Assembly (NCBI RefSeq): GCF_900143515.1
Contig: NZ_FSQT01000002.1
Coordinates: 4,788,979 to 4,852,978, forward strand
Origin: Micromonospora cremea
Lineage (GTDB): Bacteria; Actinomycetota; Actinomycetes; Mycobacteriales; Micromonosporaceae
DNA: 64,000 bases
Direction of reading: 5' to 3'
Shown: in pieces, positions 35,144 to 42,894 of the stretch
Layout: each line of letters opens with the position of its first letter
Position numbering within the stretch: the stretch's first letter is position 1
Program-made: the position numbers and the translations under genes
Notes under the pieces: model-generated
What the model was told of the DNA's origin: nothing
The model's database searches: none
Seen by the model: the letters and a program-made list of their open reading frames with translations, nothing else

Positions 35144-36380
35144 GTGCCCTGACCACAAACGTTCGCCGGGTTGGTTAGGCGGCCTTGGCTGCGGGGTGGC
35201 CCCAGCGGTGTTGTCGTTCGCTGCGGACGCGTGCGCGTTCGCGGCGTTGAGCGGTCAGGACGTCGGGGTGGCGGGCGTTGGCGTTGCGCCAGCGTAGGTA
35301 TTGATGCAGGTGGCGACCGAGGGCGACGTGGTTTTGGTGGTCGGATCCGGCGATGACGAAGGTGCGCAGCGGGCCGAAGTGGGCCTCGATCGGGTTGGCC
35401 CAGGATGCGTAGGTCGGGGTGAAGCAGAGCTCGACCTTGTTCCGGGTCGCCCACTGCCGGATGGCGGCGCCTTTGTGCGCGGACAGATTGTCGAGGATGA
35501 CGTAGATCGGGGCGCCGTCCGGCCGTTTCGCGCGGATCGATTTCAGGGCGGCGAGGGTGTTGGCCGCGGATTTCTGCTGGTGGATGACGCCGAACATGGT
35601 GTCGTCACCGACGGAGTAGCAGCCGTGGAACTGCCGGACGCCGTGCAGTTTGTGGTAGTTCGCAGGCAGCCGGTCCGGATGGTTTTTGCGCTGCCATCCG
35701 GACCCGGCCTGCGGTCGGATCGCCAGCGGCCCGAACTCGTCGAACGCGAACACCCGGTGCGGGAAGTGGTGCATGACGTGCTCGATGCGGGCCAGTTTCG
35801 CCTCACGTTGCGGGTCGTTCGACTCCTTCCACGTCTTCGTGCGCTGGAAGGTGATCTCGTGTTTGCGCAGGAGTTGCCGCAGTCGTTCGCGGCCCACCAG
35901 GACGCTCCGGTCGGGGTTGGTGGCCAGGTACTCGGCGAGTTTGCGGATACTCCAGCGGGTGAATGGGCGCCGGAGTTTGGTCGGGCGGGTGTTGGCCGTC
36001 GAGACGATGAACTGCTCGTCGTCAGGACTGATCTGGCGGGGACGGCCACCCGCCCACTGAGGGTCCAGGCTGGGCATTCCCATCTCGTTGAACCGGTGAA
36101 TGACACCACGGACGGAGTCCTCGTCGGCTTGGACCAGCCGGGCGATGACCGGCACGCTGTTGCCGCCGGCGGAGGCCAGCACGACCATCGCCCGGCGCAG
36201 CCGGACCGCTGAACCGGTCCCGCGACGCACGAGGCGTTGCAGCTTCTGGCCTTCTGGATCGCTCAATCGGCGTACTCGAACGGGTTCTGCCACCTACACA
36301 GCCTTGACCGGCCCCGGGTCCACGCAGCGGACCCGGCCCGGTGTGTCACCCAACCCGGCCAACGTTTGTGGTCAGGGCAC
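35144..36380 (-). mobile_element. intact IS630-family insertion sequence
   Basis: Terminal inverted repeats of about 33 bases, GTGCCCTGACCACAAACGTT at the left edge and its complement at the right, differ at about one position. The element is bordered by TA on both sides (35142-35143 and 36381-36382), the IS630 target duplication. Length 1237 bases with one transposase gene. Confidence 0.9.
35175..36293 (-). CDS. IS630 transposase
   Basis: 372 residues. N-terminal helix-turn-helix: RLRRAMVVLASAGGNSVPVIA and VRGVIHRFNEMGMPSLDPQW, then a second HTH with RPPTKLRRPFTRWSIRKLAEYL-type residues. The DDE core is present: RVFAFDEFGPLAIRP (first Asp), IYVILDNLSAHKG (second Asp), and YASWANPIEAHFGPLR (Glu). 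All catalytic residues are in one frame, so it is probably functional. Confidence 0.9.
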   Translation of the reverse strand: MAEPVRVRRLSDPEGQKLQRLVRRGTGSAVRLRRAMVVLASAGGNSVPVIARLVQADEDSVRGVIHRFNEMGMPSLDPQWAGGRPRQISPDDEQFIVSTANTRPTKLRRPFTRWSIRKLAEYLATNPDRSVLVGRERLRQLLRKHEITFQRTKTWKESNDPQREAKLARIEHVMHHFPHRVFAFDEFGPLAIRPQAGSGWQRKNHPDRLPANYHKLHGVRQFHGCYSVGDDTMFGVIHQQKSAANTLAALKSIRAKRPDGAPIYVILDNLSAHKGAAIRQWATRNKVELCFTPTYASWANPIEAHFGPLRTFVIAGSDHQNHVALGRHLHQYLRWRNANARHPDVLTAQRRERARVRSERQHRWGHPAAKAA

Positions 36381-36649
36381 TAGCGAGACCCGTCCGCACC
36401 CAAGCATGCCGACGACTGCCCCCACTCGAAGCAGCGCAAATAGTTGTCGATGCATGTCGGGGCCCCGACCTGACCTTGTTCACACCGAAGGGGTCACTGG
36501 TTCAAACCAAGCAGAGCCCACCAGCTCCGAGGGGGCTGACGAGACGGGCAAGATCCGGAATATGCGCGGAATGATCAGCGGGAAGGCGAGCGAGTGATCA
36601 GGCATCTGTCCTGGTAGGAGACCGGTCCGGCCGACGAGCGCTATTCCGT

Positions 36650-36690
36650 TCCTAAACCGTGTGTCGGAGGTTCGAATCCTGCCCGAGGCG
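36650..36690 (+). other. tRNA-Arg(CCT) 3' half, integration scar
   Basis: Anticodon loop TCCTAAA, variable region GTGTC, T arm GGAGG-TTCGAAT-CCTGC (one mismatch), acceptor strand CCGAGGC. The 5' arm of the anticodon stem does not match, so homology begins in the anticodon loop, as at attachment sites of actinobacterial integrases. It lies 30 bases before a small gene and near the replication-relaxation and methylase relics. Confidence 0.55.
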
Positions 36691-36720
36691 CCTGGAAAAT
36701 CCTCAACGTACCCTCACACA

Positions 36721-37122
36721 GTGCTGATCAAGGTGATGGACGACTACGGATGCTGGCCCCTGTGGGTCCGTGACGACCGCAATAGCGTCTACGGGCCGCG
36801 GGATCCTGCAACGCTCGGGCTATCCGCCAGCCTCGTGGGGCGGTTGGCGTCTTGGCGGCAATGGTCCGAGGCCATGGTCAACATCGCCGATCCAAATGAC
36901 AGCAGACCCGTTACGGCAGAAGAGGATGCAGCCTTCGCCGCTGAGGGACGTCTGCTGGCGGCACGTGTTGCGGATGAGCTTCCCCACGCAGTGGTCTGGT
37001 TCTACCAGGAGCAGCCAACGGAGCAGCCAAACCGGCGAACGCGAGCGGACGATCGCGGACAGGGACGCCATGTCAAGCGGCAGGATCAGGCGGTGGACCA
37101 GCGGACGGGGACGGACTCGTAA
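36721..37122 (+). CDS. hypothetical protein, about 130 aa
   Basis: Read from GTG 36721 (ATG 36736 is also possible). The protein starts MDDYGCWPLWVRDDRNSVYG and continues LSASLVGRLASWRQWSEAMV, DSRPVTAEEDAAFAAEGRLL and ADELPHAVVWFYQ, then a charged tail. This composition is typical of small orphan genes next to integrated elements. I recognise no family. It lies beside the tRNA-Arg scar and runs towards the GntR gene. Confidence 0.5.
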   Translation: MLIKVMDDYGCWPLWVRDDRNSVYGPRDPATLGLSASLVGRLASWRQWSEAMVNIADPNDSRPVTAEEDAAFAAEGRLLAARVADELPHAVVWFYQEQPTEQPNRRTRADDRGQGRHVKRQDQAVDQRTGTDS

Positions 37123-37130
37123 TGCGTCGG

Positions 37131-37532
37131 TCAGCGGCCGACGCGGATGCGATCGGCGGCGTACAGCTCCCGGGAGCCGTCTGCGCGGAAGATCACGATG
37201 ACTGGGACGCCCTCGCCGATCTCCAGCTCGCGTCGCTCCGCCGGGGTTGGCATCCGGGCGGAGGCGGTATCGCCCTTGAGGAGCGTCACCGTCTCGGTCG
37301 GCTCCATAGCGCGGACGAAGGTGCCTCGCGGCGGTTCCACGATCACGAGCCCTTCCGACCGAAGTAGCGCTATCGCCTGTCGGACGCTCGTGCGGCTCAG
37401 CCCGTACTCCTGAGCTAGCCGCAGCTCGCTCGGCAGCGATGCGCCGGGCGCAAGGTCGCCAGACGTGATCCGGTCTCGCAGAAGGTCTGCGAGCTGCCGG
37501 AACACGGCGCGGTCTGCGCTCGGGTCGATCAC
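37131..37532 (-). CDS. GntR-family regulator, short form
   Basis: 133 residues. The winged helix is standard: YxxLADLLRDRITSGDLAPG-type start, LPSELRLAQEYGLSRTSVRQAI (recognition helix) and EGLVIVEPPRGTFV (wing). The effector domain is reduced to about 55 residues (MPTPAERRELEIGEGVPVIVIFRADGSREL), a shortened UTRA-like piece. Short GntR proteins of this kind (KorSA type) repress transfer or replication genes of actinomycete integrative elements. It is divergent from two tiny ORFs. Confidence 0.75.
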   Translation of the reverse strand: MIDPSADRAVFRQLADLLRDRITSGDLAPGASLPSELRLAQEYGLSRTSVRQAIALLRSEGLVIVEPPRGTFVRAMEPTETVTLLKGDTASARMPTPAERRELEIGEGVPVIVIFRADGSRELYAADRIRVGR

Positions 37533-37670
37533 GGCTGTGACGCTACGTGTCCAACAGCTCTACATCTTATTGTATCTACAGTCCTACGTCATTACGGTGA
37601 TTTGGAGACGGTCTGGGGCTCAGTTCCGGACCGGATGCCCTGCCATCGACTTCATGCTCTAGGGGGTCCA

Positions 37671-37808
37671 GTGCCGCGCGTCTCGTACGACAGAGCCCAG
37701 GTATCCGTCGCCCTCTACCTGGCCGCCCAACTCGTCGACGCCGCCCAGGACCTGGCCAACGTCCCCGCCGGTCACCTGCACCACCGGTTCCTCGGCTGGA
37801 CCCGGTGA
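37671..37808 (+). CDS. small ORF, 45 aa
   Basis: GTG 37671 with AGGGGG eight bases before it. The product PRVSYDRAQVSVALYLAAQL then VDAAQDLANVPAGHLHHRF is soluble and helical. It overlaps the next small ORF by GTGA, a coupling that supports both as real genes. Divergent from gntR, as are the small first genes of integrative-element operons. No family recognised. Confidence 0.45.
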   Translation: MPRVSYDRAQVSVALYLAAQLVDAAQDLANVPAGHLHHRFLGWTR

Positions 37809-37978
37809 GCATCCTTCGGCCCCGGGACGAGAAGTTCCACTACAGCGACGGCTCCCACAAGTGGATCCCGCCGGACCCTGACTACGACCAGGAGGTCTGG
37901 GACGAGCAGGTTCGTCAGCACAAGCAAGGCCACCTCAAGAACGAGCGCCCGAAGGTCCGCAGCCAGCGCCCCGTCTGA
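37805..37978 (+). CDS. small ORF, 57 aa
   Basis: GTG 37805 overlaps the stop of the preceding ORF (GTGA). The product has FHYSDGSHKWIPPDPDYDQE and VWDEQVRQHKQGHLKN, a charged, Tyr/Trp-rich sequence ending RSQRPV. Coupling and codon use support it. Function unknown. Confidence 0.45.
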   Translation: MSILRPRDEKFHYSDGSHKWIPPDPDYDQEVWDEQVRQHKQGHLKNERPKVRSQRPV

Positions 37979-38244
37979 CGCCAGCAGTACCGCAGCGAAG
38001 TACAGCAACCGTGCCAGCCGAACCAGGCCGAGCCAAGCTTCAGCAGAGCCCGTGACCTCGGGAGCAGCCCGACCAGGCCACGATGCAGCCAGTTCGCGTC
38101 GAGGGGCCAGGAGGCGACCAGCAGCCCGGTCGCCTGCGGCGAGCCACCGGGATCGGGCGGTCGGTGAGGTCGTCACCGAACCAGGCGTCTACCTCCTGAA
38201 CGTCGCCGTCGTCAACCGGGCGGAGTGAGGGACGGTCGTGATCT
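37979..38244. other. intergenic, no gene seen
   Basis: About 265 bases. The minus-strand frame through here is antisense to the small ORFs and has no motif. Confidence 0.3.
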
Positions 38245-38352
38245 AGGCCCACAGGTAGTCGCGGGGATCTTTCGCGCCCGGGCCGCGGCTGTGCTGCTGC
38301 CACTCGGCGGTGGGTATCCGGTCGGCGACCTCGTCGACGTCGCACGGCATCA
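38245..38352 (-). pseudogene. IS701-type transposase scrap
   Basis: The minus strand reads DVDEVADRIPTAEWQQHSRG then PGAKDPRDYLWA before a stop. It lines up with RVDALAAELPATAWQRVSAG and QGAKGHRYYDWSF of the intact IS701 transposase at 48008. About 35 codons remain. Confidence 0.45.
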
Positions 38353-38428
38353 CCGAACGCACAAGGACCAGCTCGGCCGCGACCTGCTGGAGTTCGGGGA
38401 CCCCCTGCCGACTCTTCTACGACACTCG

Positions 38429-38442
38429 GTAGTATTTACTAC
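38429..38442. promoter_or_regulatory. palindromic operator upstream of the hydrolase
   Basis: GTAGTA TT TACTAC, a perfect six-base inverted repeat 33 bases before the hydrolase start, followed by a half site CGTAGTAC at 38448. A TetR- or HxlR-type repressor site is likely; an HxlR remnant lies 1.4 kb downstream. Confidence 0.5.
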
Positions 38443-38475
38443 GCCTCGTAGTACAACCCTGAAGGGATAAACCAA

Positions 38476-39267
38476 GTGAGTACCATCGTCCTCATCCACG
38501 GCCTCTGGCTCACCCCGCGCAGTTGGGAACACTGGGTCCCGTACTACGAGAGCAAGGGCCACCGGGTGCTTACGCCCGCGTACCCGGGCTTCGACGTCGA
38601 GGTGGAGGCGCTGCGCGCCGACCCGACACCGATCGCCACGGTCACCGTGCCGGAGACCATCGCCCACCTAGAGAGGGTCATCACCAGCCTGGACGAGAAG
38701 CCGATCCTCATCGGGCACTCGTTCGGCGGAACCTTCACCCAACTGCTGCTCGACCGCGGGCACGGCGCCGCTGGTGTCGTCATCGACTCCGCGCCGCCGG
38801 AAGGCATCCAGGTCACGCCGCCGTCGCAGATCAAGTCGCTGTTCCCGATCCTGAACAACCCGGCCAAGCGCCACCAGGCCGCGGGTCTCACGCCCGAACA
38901 GTGGCACTACGCGTTCACCAACACCCTGTCGGCCGAGGACTCGAAGGCCGCCTACGAGCGGTACGCCATTCCGGCGTCCGGCAGCTGGGTGTGGCACGGT
39001 TTGCTGGCCAATCTCAAACCCGGTAAGCAGGAGACCTGGGTCGACTTCCGCAACGCCGACCGGGCACCGCTGCTGTTCATCGCCGGAGGGTCCGACCACA
39101 CCATGCCGCCGTCGGTGAACAAGTCCAACGCCCACCACTACAAGGGCGAAGGCACGATCACCGGCTACATCGAGTTCCCCGGCCGATCCCACTGGACCTG
39201 CGTCGATCCCGGCTGGGAACAGGTCGCCGACACGGCACTCGACTGGGCGCTGCGGCACGCCCGGTGA
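38476..39267 (+). CDS. alpha/beta hydrolase
   Basis: 263 residues. TIVLIHGLWLTPRSWEHW carries the HG oxyanion region, and ILIGHSFGGTFTQLLLDRG holds the nucleophile elbow GHSFGG. APLLFIAGGSDHTMPPSVNK gives the acid, and FPGRSHWTCVDPGWEQVAD the catalytic His. It is complete, with a long cap between residues 110 and 185. Substrate unknown; close relatives are annotated as esterases. The palindromic operator just upstream suggests induction by a small molecule. Confidence 0.85.
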   Translation: MSTIVLIHGLWLTPRSWEHWVPYYESKGHRVLTPAYPGFDVEVEALRADPTPIATVTVPETIAHLERVITSLDEKPILIGHSFGGTFTQLLLDRGHGAAGVVIDSAPPEGIQVTPPSQIKSLFPILNNPAKRHQAAGLTPEQWHYAFTNTLSAEDSKAAYERYAIPASGSWVWHGLLANLKPGKQETWVDFRNADRAPLLFIAGGSDHTMPPSVNKSNAHHYKGEGTITGYIEFPGRSHWTCVDPGWEQVADTALDWALRHAR

Positions 39268-39535
39268 GGCCCGGCTGAACCACATCGGCGGGCCGACCGT
39301 GCTGATCGAGACGGCCGGATGTCGCCTACGCACCGACCCCACCTTCGATCCGTCCGGACGCCGCTACTCGTTCGGCTGGGGCGCGGCCTCCCGCGAGAAG
39401 GCCGTGCCCCGCCGTCCAGCCGTCGGCACTCGGACCGCTCGACGCGGTACTGCTCAATCACGACCATCACGCCGAAAACCCGACGATGCGGGCCGGGCTT
39501 TCCTGCCCACGGCAACCACCGTCATCACCACCTAG
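39265..39535 (+). pseudogene. MBL-fold metal-dependent hydrolase, broken
   Basis: One frame gives LNHIGGPTVLIETAGCRLRTDPTFDPSG and SFGWGAASREK; a second frame gives ALGPLDAVLLNHDHHAEN, with the metal-binding HDHH; then the first frame resumes DDAGRAFLPTATTVITT. Two compensating single-base changes split the frame, and the C-terminal two thirds are missing. It begins at the hydrolase stop. Confidence 0.5.
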
Positions 39536-39577
39536 ATTAGCTGGCTAAGGGATGTCTCGTAGCTCGACGGCCGGTCC

Positions 39578-39805
39578 ATGGTGGATCATGTCGGGGTGCA
39601 GGTGATCTCGGCAGCCCACCCGGAGTGGATCTTCCCGTTCACCGGGCTGCAGCCCGCCCAGTTCCGCAGGCTGGTCAGGCTGGTCGCTGAGCGTGGTGGT
39701 GACGCGATCGCTGATGGCCGGCCGGGCAGGCAGTTTTCTCTCGACCTCGCCGATCGGGTATTGCTGGTGGCCGCGTACTGGCACGACCAACCGGCCGCTG
39801 CTTGA
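39578..39805 (+). pseudogene. IS5-family transposase, N-terminal fragment
   Basis: PEWIFPFTGLQPAQFRRLVR, LVAERGGDAIADGRPGRQFS and LDLADRVLLVAAYWHDQP form the start of an IS5-type transposase (FTGLxxxQFxxLV ... LxLADRVLLVAxYW). The DDE domain is missing. Confidence 0.55.
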
Positions 39806-39867
39806 CACCCAAACCTCATGGGATGTCTGTCAGCGTTGCTGTCTTAGCGGGCGGGTGGATCGCTGGG

Positions 39868-40166
39868 TTATGAGGAGACCACGCGGGATCCCTGGTCCCA
39901 GGGGATGGCCTCGATGCGCTCCATGTGATGTTCGCCCCACTCGCCCGGCGGTGCCATCGCGGCGTTGAGCGAGTGGCCGAACTCGGTGAACGAGTACTCC
40001 ACCTTCGGCGGGACCTGGTGATAGAGCTCGCGGTGCGGCAGGCCGGCGGTCTCCATCTCCCGTAGCTGCAGGATGAGGACCCGTTCGCTGATGCCAGTGA
40101 CGGCCCGCCGCAGCTCCCCGAAGCGCAGGGGGCCATCCTGAAGCGCGAACAGGATCAGCCCCCCCT
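39868..40166 (-). pseudogene. HxlR-family regulator, truncated
   Basis: The minus strand reads LILFALQDGPLRFGELRRAV, TGISERVLILQLREMETAGL and HREVYHQVPPKVEYSFTEFG-like residues: the HxlR winged helix with its PPKVEYxLTxxG signature. The first helix of the domain is cut off at about 40166, exactly where the next fragment begins. Confidence 0.55.
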
Positions 40167-40167
40167 G

Positions 40168-40716
40168 ACGGCAGAAGACGCGGAGCGGCGGCTATTCGGG
40201 GAGATGTTCCGTCACCTCGACCGGATCGAGCCTTGGCTCCAGCGCATGGACCCCGGTGGGCACTACGAACGCCCCCAGGAGCGCAGCGCGCTGAGCCGCG
40301 ACGACAAGGAGACGCACCCGCACGGGATGAGCCATGCCGCCTGGCACTCGCTGTCCCACGCCGTCGACCACCTGAACTGCCTGCGCACGCTGCTGAAGGA
40401 CGCCCAGATGATGCACATGTACGTCCCCTACTCCATTGCCCGCGCGGCGCTGGAGAACGCGTGCGCCGCGGTGTGGCTGCTTGCCCCGGATGACCGGACT
40501 GAGCGAATCCTTCGGCGCCTGCGCCTTGCTGCACTGGACATCCGGGGCGGCGGGGCCGCTAGGCGGCTGCTGACCGATGAGCCGGGGCCGAGGTCCGAAG
40601 AGGAACGCGTGGGAGAACTCCGCGAGATCGCGCGGCGGAAGGGGCAGGCCGCGGGCCGGACGTGTGTGGATTTTCGCGTACGCGGTGCCGCACTCCGAGA
40701 TGCAGCCGTCCCCTGA
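40168..40716 (+). pseudogene. hypothetical protein, 5'-truncated
   Basis: From ATG 40204 the frame encodes 170 residues, but in-frame codons upstream (TAEDAERRLFGEMFRHLDRI) are clearly part of the same protein, which is cut at the HxlR breakpoint. The best segment, SHAVDHLNCLRTLLKDAQMM then YVPYSIARAALENACAAVWLL, is a helical bundle with conserved-looking His. After VGELREIARRKGQAAGR the frame degrades. I do not recognise the family. Confidence 0.45.
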
Positions 40717-40753
40717 TGATGCCGACGTCGTACGCCACCGCCAAGGATGCCGG

Positions 40754-41635
40754 CTATGGCGAGATCCGCACCTCCACTGAGCTGATGAACCATCGGAAGT
40801 CAGACCTGCTGTGGATGGAGACGTCGTTGGTGCCGCTCAAGTCGAATGACCGGGTCCCCGCGCATACGATCACGGGCTCATTCGCGGGCACCGGTCCGGC
40901 GCTGAACAGGTGCGCGAAGTAATGGGCACCCCGGGTCAGGTTCTCGCGGACATGGCTGGAATCGTCGTCGGTCTGCAGGTGGAAGGCTGACATCTGGGCG
41001 TACGACGGCTCGGCCACGCTGGGATGCAGGACGTCGAGCATCAGGAAGTTGCCCTGGCCGGTGGTGGAGTTCGACCACCCCCACTCGTTCTCCGTCCTCA
41101 ACCGGTGCGTCGCCTCAACGGACTGGGCGTCGATGAGCACCTCGACCAGACCTGCCGTCGGCGGCGTGAAGGAGAAGGCTATCGCGCTGAAGCCGTCGCC
41201 CGAGGCGTAGTCGAAGTCGCCGGCGTCGCTGTTGTCCATCGTGACGGTGATGCCGACGTCTCCGAGCGACGGATTCAACGTGTGCACCCGATCGACGATG
41301 AAGTTGTCATTGCGTACCGGGACGAAGCCGAAGTTGAACCCGAAGAACGGCGGACGGTGGACCTCCCACCGGTGTGGGCCCGGATCGCCGTCCGGGATGA
41401 TGACCCCCCACGGAAGCGCGTGCGCGTGGAACGGGGACAGCCTCAGCCACCCGTCGAGGTGGCTGGACAGGTGGAAGCCCGGGGTGACGTGCGCATCCAC
41501 CGGGGCGAGGACGTCGGCCATCGCCTCGTGGTAGTCCTCCCTGATCTCGGCAAGCTCGTCACGCCGGACCTTCCGGGCGCGGAGAAGCGCGTCGGCCTTC
41601 TGTTTGCGGGCCTCGTTCAGGTCCGCGAAGGTCAC
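40754..41635 (-). CDS. hypothetical protein of a two-gene cassette, 293 aa
   Basis: Begins ATG 41635, overlapping the upstream stop (ATGA). N-terminal coiled region (FADLNEARKQKADALLRARK, DELAEIREDYHEAMADVLAP), then a beta-rich domain: WEVHRPPFFGFNFGFVPVRN, ITVTMDNSDAGDFDYASGDG, AIAFSFTPPTAGLVEVLIDA and SFDLSGTNDVSIHSRSDFRW. The jelly-roll-like strands and coiled start recall surface or virion-type proteins, but I know no such family. No signal peptide. Both genes of the unit are coherent and undamaged. Confidence 0.6.
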   Translation of the reverse strand: MTFADLNEARKQKADALLRARKVRRDELAEIREDYHEAMADVLAPVDAHVTPGFHLSSHLDGWLRLSPFHAHALPWGVIIPDGDPGPHRWEVHRPPFFGFNFGFVPVRNDNFIVDRVHTLNPSLGDVGITVTMDNSDAGDFDYASGDGFSAIAFSFTPPTAGLVEVLIDAQSVEATHRLRTENEWGWSNSTTGQGNFLMLDVLHPSVAEPSYAQMSAFHLQTDDDSSHVRENLTRGAHYFAHLFSAGPVPANEPVIVCAGTRSFDLSGTNDVSIHSRSDFRWFISSVEVRISP

Positions 41636-41901
41636 TCCAAGCCGTGCGGCGGCTGGAGCAGGTCACGAAGCGCCAGCCGCTCCTGGCGCATCAGCGTCGT
41701 CAGGTCCGCCCAGTTGTCGTCCCCCAGCAGGCGACGCAGCCGGTCACTGGCGCCGGCCGCCACCTCCGCGGCCTTGCGGTTGCGCTCTTTACTGATCGTC
41801 CGGAGGCGCTCCTCGCGCTCCTGGATCGCCGCGTCGGCCATCCGCTGGGCTTCGACGGGAAAGTGACGAAGATTCTGGCTCGTTGTGGGGGTCTTGAGCA
41901 T
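41632..41901 (-). CDS. hypothetical protein of a two-gene cassette, 89 aa
   Basis: A highly helical, charged protein: RMADAAIQEREERLRTISKE, RNRKAAEVAAGASDRLRRLL, then NWADLTTLMRQERLALRDLL. It looks like a coiled-coil partner. Its stop overlaps the start of the 293-residue gene by four bases, so the two are coupled. Function unknown; the pair may form one complex. Confidence 0.6.
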   Translation of the reverse strand: MLKTPTTSQNLRHFPVEAQRMADAAIQEREERLRTISKERNRKAAEVAAGASDRLRRLLGDDNWADLTTLMRQERLALRDLLQPPHGLE

Positions 41902-42068
41902 GGTGTGCCCCCTGAAGGTGGGCGACCGTTGCCCGGAGCATATGCACGTCCCACGCCCGTGGAGCAGTCGATGTCCACGATGTGCTGAAACGGGCCTGTG
42001 CCGCTCGGAGACCTGGTCCTGGCCTCTGAGGTGCGGTTTTGTGCGGCCCAGCCAACCGACCGCGAGGC

Positions 42069-42405
42069 ATGGTGGCGGGCATGTTCCTGTTCTTCGGGTA
42101 CCTGGGCTTCCTGCTGCTCGGCATGGACGACGAGCAGGACAGGTTGGCCTACATCGGACACGTCGGCACGGGCTTCACCCAGACCGTGCTGCGCGATCTG
42201 CAGCAACGCCTGGAGCCGCTGCGTCGGCCGAACCCGCCGTTCGCCTCGCTGGTGCCGCGCGAACACGCCCGCCATGCCGTCTGGGTCGACCCGGTCCTGG
42301 TCGGGGACGTCGCCTTCCTGGACGCGCGACCGCCGGCTGCGCCACCCCTGCTGCAAGGGGCTGCGTAGCGACCGCGATTCCGCCGAGGTCCGGCTGCGGG
42401 CGTGA
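42069..42405 (+). pseudogene. LigD-type ATP-dependent DNA ligase, C-terminal remnant
   Basis: LAYIGHVGTGFTQTVLRDLQ, PFASLVPREHARHAVWVDPV and VLVGDVAF are the OB-fold tail of LigD-like ligases; after a frameshift near 42325 the end reads WTRDRRLRHPCCKGLRSDRD and SAEVRL. The adenylation domain is absent, so no activity is expected. Confidence 0.65.
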
Positions 42406-42417
42406 CGCGGGCCGGGC

Positions 42418-42825
42418 CTACGTGCCAATCCGGCGGGGTTCGAGCCGGGTGGCCGCCGGCCCCGTCAGCTGCCAGAACTCCTTCGGCAACTGGGCGATGG
42501 AATCCTCGTACTCCTTCGCGCTGACCGCGTCCCGCAGCGTGTCCAGCACGGCGCGCACCCCGTCGGTCGCCGTCTGGAACTCCACCGCGGCGCGTTGCTG
42601 CACCCGCTCGAAGAACTCGGGAAGCTCGAACGGTTCGGCCTGCTCGTCGGGTTTGCGTAGGTCCCCCCGCAGCTCCTCGGGAAGCTGCATGGCGAGATCC
42701 CGTGCCTGGCCGCCGCTGAGCCGCTCCGCCAACGTCGCGAGCGTGGCACGGGTGATCGGCTCGGCCAGGGTCGGTGACATCTTCGGTCGCGTCGCCACCG
42801 ACTGGATGAACTCCGTGTAGTTCAC
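42418..42825 (-). CDS. DUF2267 protein
   Basis: 135 residues of DUF2267: ATRATLATLAERLSGGQARD-type helix, LAMQLPEELRGDL, FELPEFFERVQQRAAV, then AVLDTLRDAVSAKEYEDSIAQLPKEFWQL. The family is common in actinobacteria and proteobacteria, often near stress genes; its activity is unknown. Downstream of transketolase on the same strand with a 69-base gap, so possibly cotranscribed. Confidence 0.8.
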   Translation of the reverse strand: MNYTEFIQSVATRPKMSPTLAEPITRATLATLAERLSGGQARDLAMQLPEELRGDLRKPDEQAEPFELPEFFERVQQRAAVEFQTATDGVRAVLDTLRDAVSAKEYEDSIAQLPKEFWQLTGPAATRLEPRRIGT

Positions 42826-42894
42826 CTCGAACCCCTTCCTGCCGCGAATGCTGCGTCTACCCGCGCCTCCAAGGTTGAAACGGCGCCCGCCGCG

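Noticed and set aside
41998..42405. independent 135-codon gene
   Set aside because: Only its last third is meaningful and it continues a LigD ligase tail from another frame, so it is one frameshifted remnant.
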